The notes: generated from the sequence alone by a model not told the origin. A stretch of 64,000 bases of DNA from Amaranthus tricolor (GCF_026212465.1 NC_080048.1:31179517-31243516); one strand, 5' to 3'; shown: positions 11,296 to 23,334, numbered from the stretch's first letter. Numbers and translations are program-made.

Positions 11296-12926
11296 TAGGG
11301 CTAAACAGAGTTTGGTCTAAACCGTAAACCAAACCGGACCAAACTGTAATTTAAGTATTTGGTCTGGTCTACGGCCTGAATGGTCTGGTCCGGGTTTTTT
11401 TTTTTTTTAAAAACGGTTTACGGTCCGGTCCCGGTTTTAAAATTTTTAGACCAAACCGGACCAATAAACCGTAATAAACTCAAATATTAGGAATTAGGGC
11501 TAGGCTACTACTCCTGCTGCCGTAAATTACGAAAACCTGCCTCCTTCTCCCATTCTCCTCTCTTCCTCGCCTCCTGCCCTCCTCTGAGTCTCTGAAATCA
11601 GACCTCTGCACCTCTCTGATTCCTCGCATCCTCTCTATTTCCTCGCCTCCTTCAAGGCTTCAACTCTTCAAGCTTCAACCCAAACGACAAACGCCAGGCG
11701 CCAAACGACAAACGGCCTCCTTCAAAGACGACTCTGCTTCTGTGGTTCTTCGAGGCTTCGACGCTTCTCCTCTAATCTTCATTCTCCAATCTCACCAGTC
11801 ACCACGGAATCAAGTGTAGAATCTCGTAATGTAAGTATATTGGTTGATTTTTTTGAATTTTTAGGGTTTTTTTTATCAGTTTTTGTTTAAATTCGAAGAA
11901 TCTTAACTTCTCAAGTTTGGTAATTTTCAGTTTTATGTTAATTGGTTATGGACGAATGGATTGCTTAATTTATATATGAGGCATTTGCTTAAACATGGAG
12001 TTGTTGCTTAATTCTGTGATTCCATGCTTATTATTACAGTTATTTTATTCTTGTTGATTTCTTCATATTTTAACAGCTATGATTGTATCTGTTACTTGAG
12101 GTCTTCAACTGCTTGCTGATTTCTATTTTTGCTATGTGTTTTATCATAGACCATTGAAGGCATTTGACCTTGTGAAGGATAGAGACACCGGGAGTTCCAA
12201 AGGCTATGGTTTTTGTGTTTATCAGGTTTGTAGATCATCTTTTTATGACGAAGTCGAAGTATAAAGTTCATACATCTGTTGAATTTTTTGGACATTAATT
12301 TCCCTTTGCGGTGCTACCATTCATTTGTTATGTGTCCTTATGCCATTGGCCATAGAATTTGGAGTACTATTTTTTAAAACTTGAGTATATGTGATTGCCC
12401 CAATGGTTTTCTTATTCTTTTTGTGTCTTAAACTTGCAGGATCCTTCGGTGACTGATATTGCCTGTGATGCCCTCAATGGCTTGACAATGGGCGATAAAA
12501 CTTTAACTGTTAGAAGAGCTGCCATCAGGTGTGTTGACTTAGTCATTTTGAACGTTGGGTGTTCGACATTTTGGCTATAGGAATAAACTTCATCTTTATT
12601 GTTTGCAATCCTTAGTCCCTGTTTGTTGAATTTTGATGCTTGCAACAGTGACACTATGGCTTACTAGACTGCTGCTTAGATATATGATGTATTATTGCAA
12701 ATTTGTGATGTTTCGGATTTGATGATGTATTTTGTTTACAGATTATCGTTTACCTTAGATTCTCACTCAATTAAAAAAATACAAAAAAAAAACCGTAGAC
12801 CAGACCAGACCAGACCAGACCGTTCTAGAACGGTCTGGTCTGGTCTGAAAAATTTTTAGACCGGAATTTCTGGTCTGGTCTGATTTTTCTGTCAAACCAG
12901 ACCAGACCGGACCGTGTGCAGCCCTA
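11296..12926 (+). mobile_element. Non-autonomous hAT element carrying U2AF65 exons
   Basis: Ends TAGGGCTAAACA and, reversed, TAGGGCTGCACAC. They are flanked by the perfect 8-bp duplication ATCACGTG (11288-11295 and 12927-12934), the hAT signature. Subterminal regions are packed with GGTCTGGTC / GGTTTACGG words in both orientations, including an AACGGTCTGG-centred hairpin near 12822-12845. The interior is not transposase: 11510-11830 is a pyrimidine-rich, 5'-UTR-like block ending at a GTAAGT donor, and 12150-12528 are two U2AF65 exons with their intron. Confidence 0.85.
12150..12528 (+). pseudogene. Captured fragment of U2AF65 (splicing factor U2AF large subunit)
   Basis: Exon-like blocks 12150-12225 (FDLVKDRDTGSSKGYGF..VYQ) and 12440-12528 (DPSVTDIACDALNGLTMGDK then TLTVRRA) match the second half of RRM2 of plant U2AF65, the factor that binds the 3'-splice-site polypyrimidine tract. 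AG/GT boundaries and the intron between them are kept, so the copy came from DNA, not from mRNA. Neither the start codon, RRM1 nor the C-terminal UHM is present. It sits inside a hAT element, so it is a transduplicated fragment. The reading frame is open in both exons, so a chimeric transcript is possible. Confidence 0.85.
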
Positions 12927-12934
12927 ATCACGTG

Positions 12935-13469
12935 ATCTGTTTTCCTACGCTGTTGCTAGTGGAAACAATGTACTTTCAATTTTTTTTTATTTGCACCAAA
13001 AACACTTTTTTTGCGCTTTTTTCAATCGATTATATCTCGAGTTATACACAATTAAAAATTATAAAAATTTAATATTATGAAAATATAAGTCGAAATGATA
13101 AAACAAGATCTCATATAACTATTTTTTTTTATCGTATACTAACTGCAAAATGCAAAATAAAAAAGTGTTAAAATGAATTTGGGTGGAACTAAAAAAGGAT
13201 TAAATATTACTTAATGGGTTCTAAATACTTACTAGTCTAAATTAAATGGATACATTGGACACATTATAACAACGTTCCAACAATATTTTAAAATGAATTC
13301 TTGATGACACATTGAAAAAACTTTTCATTACCTGTAAATAATACGAACACAAAATATAAATCACAACTAATTAAATAATATAAATTTGTCAAACCATTTG
13401 CACATTACAAATAGTTGTCTTAAAATATTAATTTAAAATTTCGCAAACCTATATCAATATTTTAATAAA
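12935..13469. other. Non-coding, AT-rich
   Basis: No gene or delimitable element seen. Confidence 0.5.
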
Positions 13470-14153
13470 GGAAAATTCTACATGCTAGCATTTAGTGTTC
13501 ATGAAAAGTCAATGATAGTGTTTTTGTAAGATTTTTTCATATGGTAACATCCAGTTTATGCACTATCTAATTGTCGCAGCATTTTCTGTTAAATTCTTGT
13601 TAATTACCGTTTAATTCATTATTTTGTAAGATTTTTCTACATGGTAGCATCCAATTTTTGCTCTTAAATGTTTAATTCACCATTTTAACGTTTAATGCAC
13701 CAATTAATTTATCAACGCCTTTAAATGTTGTACAATTATATTTTCATTTAAATTATTGGTATTATAAAGTTCAAAAGGTGCATTACAAACACTAATAAAT
13801 AATTAAAAAAGCGCATTTTATAAGCTCAAAAGGTGCATTTCATAAGTTCAAAAGGTTAATTCTAAGCACTAATACATATCTACTTAATTGTTACAACATT
13901 TAAGAGCGTTGATAAATTAATCGGTGAATTAAACGTTAAAATGGTGAATTAAACATTTCAGAGCAAAAACTGAATGCTACCATGTGGAAAAATCTTACAA
14001 CATGATAAATTAAATGGAAATTAAGAAGAATTTAACGAAAAATATTATAGCAGTTAGATAGTGCATAAACTGGATGCTACCATGTGAAAAAATCATATAA
14101 AAGTATTACCAATAACGTTTTATGAAAACTGAATGCTACCACGTGGAATTTCC
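13470..14153. mobile_element. Foldback/MULE-like element with long inverted repeats
   Basis: About 270 bases at each end are inverted copies: ACATGGTAGCATCC, AGTTTATGCACTATCTAA, TTAAATGTT and TTTATCAACGC words recur in the right arm in reverse. Ends are GGAAAATTC and GAATTTCC. No clean target duplication was found. The repeated ACATGGTAGCATCC unit is also found at 20309-20937 and in the elements at 35657-37184, which makes this a family. Confidence 0.65.
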
Positions 14154-15218
14154 TATTAAAAGATTTGACACCTATATTGTGTTTCACACACATTCTATAA
14201 CTAATCAGAACACTTTTTATAAGTTCATAAGATTTCACATTTCTATTTACGCATTATGTGATTCTGTCCCAAAATTCTAATCTTATCAAACACCTTAAAA
14301 AATAAATAAAGTTGATCTATTTTATAGAATCCGAAGTATAAACATTTTTATTATATAACATATTTTTAAATAACACCACAATAATTGCTCAATGCCATTA
14401 CATTCATAATAGTATAAAACTTGTACAATGCATGGTGCTTTTTAGTATGGAATTATATTTAAATGTAAAAATAAGATAAAGATGCAATTATATATATTTT
14501 AATTCCTATTTTCTTTTTTAATTATATTCTTATAGTTTTGGTATTAATTAGTTAAATAATATATATTTATGTGCACTTTTTTAAATGCAATTAAAACCTT
14601 AAATAATAATGTCTTTTAGTATATCTATATAACAAAATTTAATATAATCATAAATTAAATTTAACTAAAAAACACTTACTGAATAGTTAAATTAAAAAAT
14701 AATAAAAAGTTTTTTCAAATTAAATATCATTTTTTTAATTTTAAAAACATATTTTCAAATTACATTTATGTTTGACAAAAATATTGTCTACTTAATTTAA
14801 GAAATCTTTTCCTAGAAAAAATCATAGTTACTTAGGCATATGTTACAAAAATATTTAAAATAAGAACAAATAATAGAAGAAGATTATGTCGTAATTAGTC
14901 TAATAAAACATACTTAATTTAAAGATCATTTCAATTATCATGCCTAAAATTATATTTTGATAGTTATTACAAGAATAAAATTGATTACAATAAAATAATT
15001 TTATGATCATATTGTTCTGACAAATTTATTTTTAAGATAAACTTAAGTCTTGGATACAATTGTTATATAAAGAATTTATTTGATAATAGTACAATTTAAC
15101 ATTTTTTTATATATTGTTTTTTGCAGATTATATTTGGAAGTATTGTTATCACGTCAAATTCATTTCACCAATAAGATTGTTGCATTTGGCAAATGGCTAT
15201 TAGACTGTCATTTGTTAT
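14154..15218. other. Non-coding, very AT-rich
   Basis: No gene, repeat boundary or RNA gene seen. Confidence 0.5.
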
Positions 15219-17129
15219 TGTAACAATCCGACTTACCGTTAACTGAATAAATAGGGTCATCATGGAATTTATTTCCCTAGAAACTTAAATTACACTTCCG
15301 AAATTTGAGCAAAGGAGTCACCAGTCCTTTAACGTAACTGACTCAGTTAATTCTCAAACCAAACATTTAACTAAAACACAAAGTAATCATAAAAGTCACT
15401 CTATAAGTCCAATTTAACCAGCACAACCAAGTCTAATATACATTTATCAAAACCCTAATACAATACTACACTTCTCACTTACTCAGCTAAAATCTAACAT
15501 CTCTGTAACTCTAATCATCACCACTAACCCATCGTTCCTGACCAGTTCCGATCTGCAAACAAACTAAAAGTTGGAAACAACAGAGGGTCAGGTTTAACTG
15601 AATGAGTAGTAACAATCCAAAACTACAAAACACAGTAATTCAAAACAGAAGTTTAAAAGCAACATCAGTTTCCTAGATCTATGTGCACACATGGAGTCTA
15701 GTTTGAGAGGTGCCCCATAGCTCTAAGGCTATGTCACTCTCGGGTGAAGCTAGCCAATATCTGAATGGCAATTCGCTCCAGAAATAGGGAATAGGGAACA
15801 ATGTTCCTCAACTCCGTCAATGACCAGCTCGCAAGCTCGAATCATTGACCATATCATAATATCAACATAAGCAGTCACAACAACATTTGTCTCAAAAATT
15901 TTCAATTTCAAAAGAGCTTTAATAAAAGTTTATTTTCAAGAATGTAGTCTGATCAGACCCTTTAAGGGATTGCTACTACTCACCAATAATGTCGCTTCAA
16001 GGTAACAAATCCAGCTATCAACTAGAAGGGTTATTCGATTATATCGTCTCCTGGAGCATAACAAGATCACAACATCACTCGAGAGCGTTCGATACTACTA
16101 TACTAATATGAAACTTATTACATCTCCTCCTAAGACCGCAGCTTAACCAAGAGCTATGCTAGCATTCTAACCTTTAAAATTTCACAATCAATTCAAGAAT
16201 ATCAATTATCCAATACTTTCTTATTAATGACCATATTTCACCTAATTTCGTAAATTCAATGTCCATCCATCTTATACTTACATATCAAGATTCACAAGGA
16301 TTTAAGGTTACACCAAGACCCTTAATCTATTAGAATGTATTTGATTAAACACAAAGGTCATTGTTATTCCTACAATCAACAAGTCTCAAAAGAATCTAAT
16401 ACTTTATCCAAAAATATTTAATTATCCAACATTCTAATCTTTACAAATATTCTTCAATAAAATCCCTAATCACAACATTCCTTTAATTCAATTCCAATCC
16501 TCATAAGACTCATCTAATTTAATTAACAAATATATACAACAAATCTTGATTCAATCAAATAGTCTCATATTTGCAATAATTCTTGGTGAAAGACATGGTA
16601 AAATAATGAAATGACAAGGAAAAGAAAATGTATTGTTGTATTCAACAAACAAGCAAGCAACAATGACATTTAGGGTATATGCATTTTTTGAACACAGAGA
16701 AGCGGTGGAAGAGTTGATTGTGCGAAAATTCAGAGGAAGAGAGTTGTTTAATTCGAAAATCAGGGAAATGAGGAGTTATACCTGTTGCTTCAAAAACCAA
16801 TCGATAGGGGTTGTTGTACGTTGAACCGAGGATTGCTTCGAAGCTTTACATAAATCAATTGATAAGGTTGCGTTATACCTCCTTGGATTCAAAGAACACG
16901 AAGAAGAACGAAGGTGGTAAAATGGTGTTGTTGTACTCGACCAACAGAAATGGCGAGTTTGAATTGACACAGGGAAGAAGAAGAGAATCTTGAGGAAGAA
17001 GGTGGTGTCATTCTTGATTGAAGTTTTTTCAGAAACAAGGGGAAGGGTGTGAGCGTGATTGAGTCAGGGTTTAGGAACAAAATGTGAAAGATGATGAATA
17101 GTGATAGTAGTATTGAAATCTGATTTTTG

Positions 17130-17168
<39 letters not shown>

Positions 17169-17286
17169 TTATTTTATATTTTGAATTGAATGATAAAGTC
17201 ATAAGGCTCAGTCATCTATTATCTATCTTCTTCTAACTTTAACCCAAATAAATTTCTATTCTCAATATAAATTTTCAAATGTTACA
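15219..17286. mobile_element. Solo LTR, 2068 bp
   Basis: Begins TGTAACAATCCG and ends AAATGTTACA, flanked by the perfect 5-bp duplication GTTAT (15214-15218 and 17287-17291). No retroviral-type genes lie between, and no internal copy of the ends was seen, so it reads as a solo LTR of a Ty3/gypsy-type element or a deletion derivative. An (ATT)n microsatellite lies at 17131-17168. Short open frames near 16633-17080 have no recognisable product. Confidence 0.7.
17131..17168. repeat. (ATT)n microsatellite
   Basis: About 12 ATT units inside the solo LTR. Confidence 0.95.
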
Positions 17287-17291
17287 GTTAT

Positions 17292-17900
17292 TTAGCAACA
17301 AAATTATTAAATAGTATAGTAATACCAGTAACAGTAGAGTAAGATTAAGGTTTGTGGTGATAGAAGAATTGCTTGAAATAGTAAGAATCATTTACCAAAT
17401 ACAAAAAGATCACATAATTTAAAGGTGATTGATTTGCTATCATAAATCATAAACTATACTAAGACAATATCTTATTGTGACACGTGTCACTAACACAATG
17501 ATTCCTTTTCCGCCGAAAACAATTCCCCAAAAAATTATTTTACGCATTTATCTTTCCAAGTCTACAATTGAATTGAATCTAGAATATTTTGAGAAGTATT
17601 CTTGGTTGACTAGCTACAATTATTATAATTGCCTTCAAATCAGTTTCTTGCCATATTAAATTACTAATTACCCGTGCAGATCACTAATATTTCAGAATAT
17701 TTTTAGAATTATTTTTAATTGACTAAAAAATTATTAATTGCCTTCAAATCAATTGCCAATTGAATTACTAATTGTCTAAATCAATTCATAATAATTTTAG
17801 AAATATTATTATTTGACTAAACATGTACTAATTGTGTTCACTTCAGCTGATTATTTGCCCATCTACAATCTAAAATTCTGCAAAATAATGAATAACTTTA
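17292..17900. other. Non-coding, AT-rich
   Basis: No gene recognised. Several related CTAATTG / AATTACTAATTG words occur at 17650-17835. Confidence 0.4.
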
Positions 17901-19540
17901 GCATTATATGAATCAGTATTTGATGCAACAATTTTCGGTAAATAATAATGATGTTGATTATAAAACAACTAATCACAAGTATAAAATTTTCTTCCAAACA
18001 ACTATGGCCATAATTATTTGTGATGATGTTAAGATACCTGAATATCGTATCAAATTTTTTTCTATTCAAGATATCATTTCACAGATTTATGACAACACTA
18101 TTTTGTGTGGTAAGCAATTTTACACGTTATATTAATTATAATTTCGATGGATATTAATTTAAAATATTATTATTCGATGCAAAAATTAACAATCTATTTT
18201 TTTACAGATGTTGTCGACCAAGTTGTGGGGTATAGTGATGTTGATATGCAATCTCAGAAAAAAAACAATAACACACTAAACCTTACAGATGAAAAGTAGG
18301 CTTTTGTGTTATTATCAAATAAAATTTTGATTATATTACCTGTTTACAACACATTTATCGATTTCAATTTTTTTTCTATTTTGTAGTGATAATCATGTGT
18401 CTTGCAAAACACAAATGAACCTTTTATCATACTGATACGTTATGCAAAGACAAAGGTTTGGCAGGGAAATGTTTGGATGGTGCTTATGTTGTACTAGCTA
18501 CAATTGAGGCCATGGACCCAGTCCATGAATGGTACTACCTTTCATGTCAAAAATGTTTGGATGGTGTTAATAGGGATGCTAAGGACATTATGTTTTGTCC
18601 TTCACGTAAGACAAATATGACAATAGCATATCCTAGGTAATAATATTATATACAAATTTAAATATGTGCAAATTGAAATATATATATATATATATATGTT
18701 GGGATGAGTTATCCCACATCGATAAATTGAAAATGGTGTGCACGCTTTATAAGCTATTAGAGACCTTCTTCCCATTGCCATATGGTTTTGAGATGGTATA
18801 TATCTCCTTGGCTTATGAAGTGTGTGCACTTGTGTTTCCCCGTTAATATGCTGGCATTCACAATAAGTCCAGCCTAATTTAACAATATATATATATATAT
18901 ATCATCTTAATGAATAAAGAAAATTTAATGATAATCTTTACATTTTAGGTACAAACTGGTTCTAAAAGTTGCTTATGAGTTTTCTCGATCAACTGTCGTT
19001 CTATTTGACAGTATAGTACGAAAAGAGATTGTTGTTACCGCCAAAGAGCTTAGAGACAAACAAGAAGAGGTATGTTAATTTTTTCATAAGGTAATTTTAA
19101 TTAATTAACTTTGAATTTATTAATTTAGGATTTTTATTTAATTTTGTGAAGATGGGTGATCTGATGTCGTATCCCTATGAGTTATATCTTTATCTAATTC
19201 GTGTCAATAAACAATGCAATATTGATAAGGGTGTTCGTTAATATACCGTGAGTAAGGTAATGAATGCAACATCTAATAAAGGGTATAGTATGTATACAAT
19301 CAATATTAAAATAAAATCTTAAATAACATTGTTATAGATGGTAGTTGAAGTAGCTGTGGACAAATTTGAATTTACTTATGGGGATAGCTGTGGACAAAGA
19401 GGTCTTATGATTATATGTCATCAAGCTTTGATGGACAACATTCAACAACAAGAACTATCAAGAAGGAAAAGATCACCGAAGACAAAGAATAAAGCCAACT
19501 TTTATTTGATTATCATCATTATAATGAAATATTATTAGTT
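17900..19540 (+). pseudogene. RPA70-like (replication protein A large subunit) pseudogene
   Basis: Exon-like blocks in order: 17905-18110 (TNHKYKIFFQTTM...IPEYRIKFFSIQDI, central OB-fold); 18209-18297 (DVVDQVVGYSDVD); 18458-18641 (CLDGAYVVLATIEAMDP then EWYYLSCQKC, C-terminal OB-fold with zinc-ribbon cysteines, ending at YPR); 18949-19070 (YKLVLKVAYEFSRSTVVLFD...TAKEL); 19150-19258 (YPYELYLYLIRVNKQ); 19338-19538. GT-AG boundaries are present, for example CCTAG/gtaata with ttttag/GTACAA. Stops break it, for example TGA at about 18434 and TAA at about 19240. A solo LTR sits in one intron. RPA70 binds single-stranded DNA in replication; plants and Helitron transposons both carry such genes, and I cannot tell which this was. 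Confidence 0.65.
18697..18884 (+). mobile_element. Solo LTR, 188 bp, in an RPA-like intron
   Basis: Starts TGTTGGGATGAG, contains CCCACATCGATAAATTG and GGCTTATGAAGTGTG, ends GCCTAATTTAACA. Flanked by ATATA on both sides, although this lies in an AT microsatellite and is weak evidence alone. It is the same length as, and colinear with, the copy at 6577-6764. Confidence 0.7.
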
Positions 19541-19622
19541 TTTTTTATTTATTATCTGAAATAATATTAGTTTGCTTAGATTATATTATTATTATAATTA
19601 TTGCTGTATGTTGAAATAAATA

Positions 19623-19881
19623 CTTCCTCCTATTCATCTTAGGTGTCCTATTTACTTCTGAGACACTATTCATTTATCACTCTTAAATTGCATTTTATTA
19701 TTAATCTATAAGTTAAAACATAGTCATGTGGGATCTTATTTGATTCGTTTTGATGTAAAGATTATTAATATCAACTTTTTATAATTTTTAATTATATATA
19801 ACTCGATATATTAAGAATTGAATAAGTGCATTAGATAGAGTTCATAAAGTAAATGAGACACTTAGGATGAATAGGAGGGAG
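19623..19881. mobile_element. Stowaway MITE (259 bp)
   Basis: CTTCCTCCTATTCATCTTAG and its inverted copy CTTAGGATGAATAGGAGGGAG form the ends, flanked by TA. Confidence 0.88.
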
Positions 19882-20308
19882 TATTAAAATTTATATATAA
19901 TGAGTATTGATGAAATGCAATAGTTAAATTTGGAAAAGCAATTTTCTATGATATAATAAGTATTATTGAAATGCATTAAAAAATTAATGTTGTTCCTCTT
20001 ATCTATAAATAAGTATAAATAATAAATGTATTGAATTAATAATATAGCATGGAAATAATTTCAAATCATGTAACCGTTAATTAAGGAATATGGGAGGTTT
20101 TAATGTTTAACTTTTTGGAAGTTAAGGGTTACAATTAGTATTAGCCTAAATATAATAATCACGTAGTTTTTTATTTACTTTATTTCATCTGTTATTGGAA
20201 ACTTTTCAGAAAATTCCATGATGTAGCGATCAACCGTTACAAGTTACAATTAATTTATACACGGCATAAAAGTCGTAGTTTTAGTTATATAGGCTTAATT
20301 AATTAAAG
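19882..20308. other. Non-coding, AT-rich
   Basis: No gene or repeat boundary seen. Confidence 0.5.
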
Positions 20309-20935
20309 GAAATTTCACATGGTAGTATTTGTAATATTTTGGTCCTTCAGATCGCTGGTGACTATTTTTGTAGACTGTAAACTAGCTCCACAAATTAACA
20401 CAAGTCTTTCCAGCATACTTTGGCTTCACTCGTGCGCGCCCGGTAAAATTTTTAGGAGGTCACCCATCTTAAGATTGCGCCCCAACAAGCACGCTTAACT
20501 ATAAAGTTCTTAACAAATGGAATTCTATGAAAAGAAGATGCACCTTGTTAATATGAGTAGTCCATCAATCCTTTTTAAAGCTTAATTTGGGGTATCACAC
20601 TATCATGTTTTCATAAAACGCCAATTGTAGCACTTTTGTAAGATTTTTTTACATGGTAGCAACCAATTTATGCACTATCTAATTATCGTAGCATTTTCTG
20701 TTAAATTATTGTTAATTTTTGTTTAATTCAATATTTAGTAAGATTTTTCTACATGGTAGCATCCAATTTTAACTATCAAATGTTTCATTCACCATTTTAA
20801 CTTTAATTCACCGATTAATTTATCAATGCTCTTAAATATTGTAACAATTTTATTTTCATTCAAATTATTGACATCATAAAATTCAAAAGGTGCATTACAA
20901 ACATTAATAAACATATAAAAGGCACATTTTATAAG

Positions 20936-20937
<2 letters not shown>
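20309..20937. mobile_element. Left arm of the foldback family, interrupted
   Basis: TTTCACATGGTAGTATT, ACATGGTAGCAACC, ATGCACTATCTAATTATCG and ATTTATCAATGCTC match the left arm of 13470-14153 in the same order. A Cassandra LTR interrupts it at 20330-20599, and an AT microsatellite replaces the right half. Confidence 0.6.
20330..20599 (-). mobile_element. Cassandra solo LTR with 5S-like segment
   Basis: Plus-strand order is TGTAATATT..., CACTCGTGCGCGCC, AGGAGGTCACCCATCTTAAG, CAAGCACGCTTAACT, ATGAGTAGTCCATC, GGGGTATCACA. The middle is the reverse complement of the 3' part of 5S rRNA. It aligns with the LTRs of the full-length copy at 31130-31784 and is the same size. The flanks GTATT and CTATC match at only three of five positions. 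Comparison with the uninterrupted foldback arm supports an insertion at this spot. Confidence 0.75.

Positions 20938-21026
<89 letters not shown>
20938..21026. repeat. (AT)n microsatellite
   Basis: About 44 uninterrupted AT units. Confidence 0.95.
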
Positions 21027-21031
<5 letters not shown>

Positions 21032-21099
21032 CCTATATCTATTAATTTCTATTATAATAATTTTTTTCATTTTCAAATTGTTAAACAAATAATTTGTAT

Positions 21100-21750
21100 G
21101 TATTTTTTTCTACCCTTCTTGAAGGAGTTTCGTCCTCAAAACTTAACCGATAACTTATTAATTAAAAGCAAGAAAAAGATAACTCGCTGAAATAATTTAT
21201 GAAATGGTTTGGGTTGGGTGGTTTGCTTTTTATATATTGTAGATAAATAGACAAATAATCAAATAAAATTAACTTATAAATTAAGTACTTCAAATATGTA
21301 TCACTTCGTATTCCACGCTCAAAACTTACTATTTTTAAATTGCTTAATTAATATATTTACCTTATGTTGAATTTAATCTTACTTATTTTATCCCGATTAA
21401 TTTAACTAATTTATACTAAATATTGCCCAAATGATTTTAAACATAAGCTCTTGATACAACTTTGTAACACCCATAATTAGGTCTAATTTCAAAAATACTT
21501 TAAAAAAATAAAAAGATGAACCAAAACTTACTCATGAGAGCGTTACCATTGCATCTATTTTTAAGAAATAAATATAAGGCCAAACGATTATAAAATAATT
21601 TGGTAAAATTAAATTAACTAGACAAGTCTTACAGCTTATAAAGTTTTTAACTCAATCTAAGTCTATATAAAACTTAAGAACTGAAAATAGAATTTAAATT
21701 CAAACATGACTATAATAAAACTAATTTCTAGGTGATCCACAATTCACGAC
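21100..21750 (-). mobile_element. Ty3/gypsy remnant: LTR edge, primer-binding site, pol end
   Basis: Read on the minus strand, GGGTGTTACA ends an LTR at 21463 and is followed by TTGTATCAAGAGCT (about 21447-21461), close to the initiator-Met-tRNA primer-binding site TGGTATCAGAGC. At 21142-21110 the minus strand reads TTTTGAGGACGAAACTCC then TTCAAGAAGGGTAG, the usual end of gypsy pol just before the 3' LTR. Almost all of the internal region is therefore deleted. The right boundary of the LTR was not found. Confidence 0.5.
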
Positions 21751-23334
21751 CCCCACGCGGTCATTAACGTTCAAAAATAAAAATGCAAGGAAGACTAGAA
21801 ATCATATATCAAGTATTAAAAATAAAACATGCTTGCAATTTCACTAACCAAACAGGGCAACCTATTTATCACCCTAAAACTTGAATCACAACAAATATAA
21901 GAGCTTTATTTCCCTCGTGTTTCACTATAAGTGATTTAATAATAATTAGCATGACCTTATAAACATATAATCAAACATACATTATATTTTTTCTTTTATG
22001 ATCATAAATTTTTCAAACAAATGTATATATCTCAAGAATATCCCATTATAATTTAATTTCAAGTTAAAGTAAAACTTAAATAGATCATTTAAAATAAAAA
22101 ATTTCAATTTGGAACTATAAGTGATCAATTTTGACGTTAAACGGATCAATTTTTGCTAAAATATGGTTCTGTTTTCACAATTTTCAGAACGAAGTTTAAT
22201 GAAATGATATTATTCTATCATTCTATGGATGAATTTCAAACAATAAATGGTCAATAAAACTATCAATAATAGTGTTAAAACATTGCACAATACAAATACT
22301 CTTATTCAATGCAACATGATGGTTCTAATGGAACATAAGAGTACTTGTACTCTTTAATCATCGATCAATAATAGTAATATTGCTTTTTCCTTAAAAGTTT
22401 TTGTTCATAATGGACTTGAAAATAAAGTTGTAGGTGTATTGTTTGCTTATCTTTGATGTGAAGGCAAAGAAAGTGTGGATCTTGATTATGTTTTGCCAAA
22501 TGATTTGATGAATGCTTTTGAAAATGATCAAGAGTTCATGGTTGTTTTTGTTATAAAAATTTTAATTTTGATCTAAAAATGATAAATTAGACCTTATAAT
22601 GGTGCATAAACTAAATATTTTTTGGAAATGATCAAGAGTTTATGGCTGCTTTGTTATAAAAAATTTCAATTTTGATCTAAAAATGATCAATTCGGACCTT
22701 AAAATGATCAATTGAAGAATCAATTTTGACCTTAAAATATCAATTATGACCTTAAATAGATCAAGTACTGAGTGCATATTAAGGAAAACTACTTTTGGGC
22801 TGACTGGGCTATTCGTCTCATATTGAGACGGTTTCGTCCAAAAACCAATTGTTATTACAATTTGTCACAATACAAGGTAAGATATGTTTATAAGTATAAC
22901 ACATGCTCATGCGAGTATACGAGTTAGAATACTTCACCCTAAAATGCTCGTTTGAGCATCAACTTTTTCTAAACTTATTATTTTGATCCAATAATTCAGC
23001 TTTGTGATTTCTGAACAAATCAAGGGGCCTATTAACAAATTCTGGCCATCAAGAACTCCAAACATTGATGGAATGATCAACAAACTTAAGACCACAATCT
23101 CATTATCTATCCCCACAAAATGAAAGGTTCTCATAAACCTTTCTACACCACCAACAAAAATTCACTCTATCTTCAAAGAAAAACAACTATGCCATATACA
23201 TCCAATCTCACTATATTACTCCATTTCATCAAAAGATTACAGCTTTATACACCATTAGATGTCAAATGATTGTTCTGATGATCATTTTTTGAACATCAAG
23301 ACAAATCTTACCGTTAGCATGCCTATCTTCTAAG
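21751..23334. other. Non-coding, 5' flank of HPR
   Basis: 21751-22500 is AT-rich and possibly the remaining LTR of the gypsy remnant. 22522-22596 and 22628-22702 are an imperfect direct duplication starting AATGATCAAGAGTT(C/T)ATGG, with AATGATCAATT-type words around it. 22880-23334 is the likely HPR promoter. Confidence 0.45.

Noticed and set aside
12412..12654. Minus-strand open frame over the U2AF exon
   Set aside because: Shadow of the plus-strand U2AF65 exon, whose protein similarity and splice sites fix the strand.
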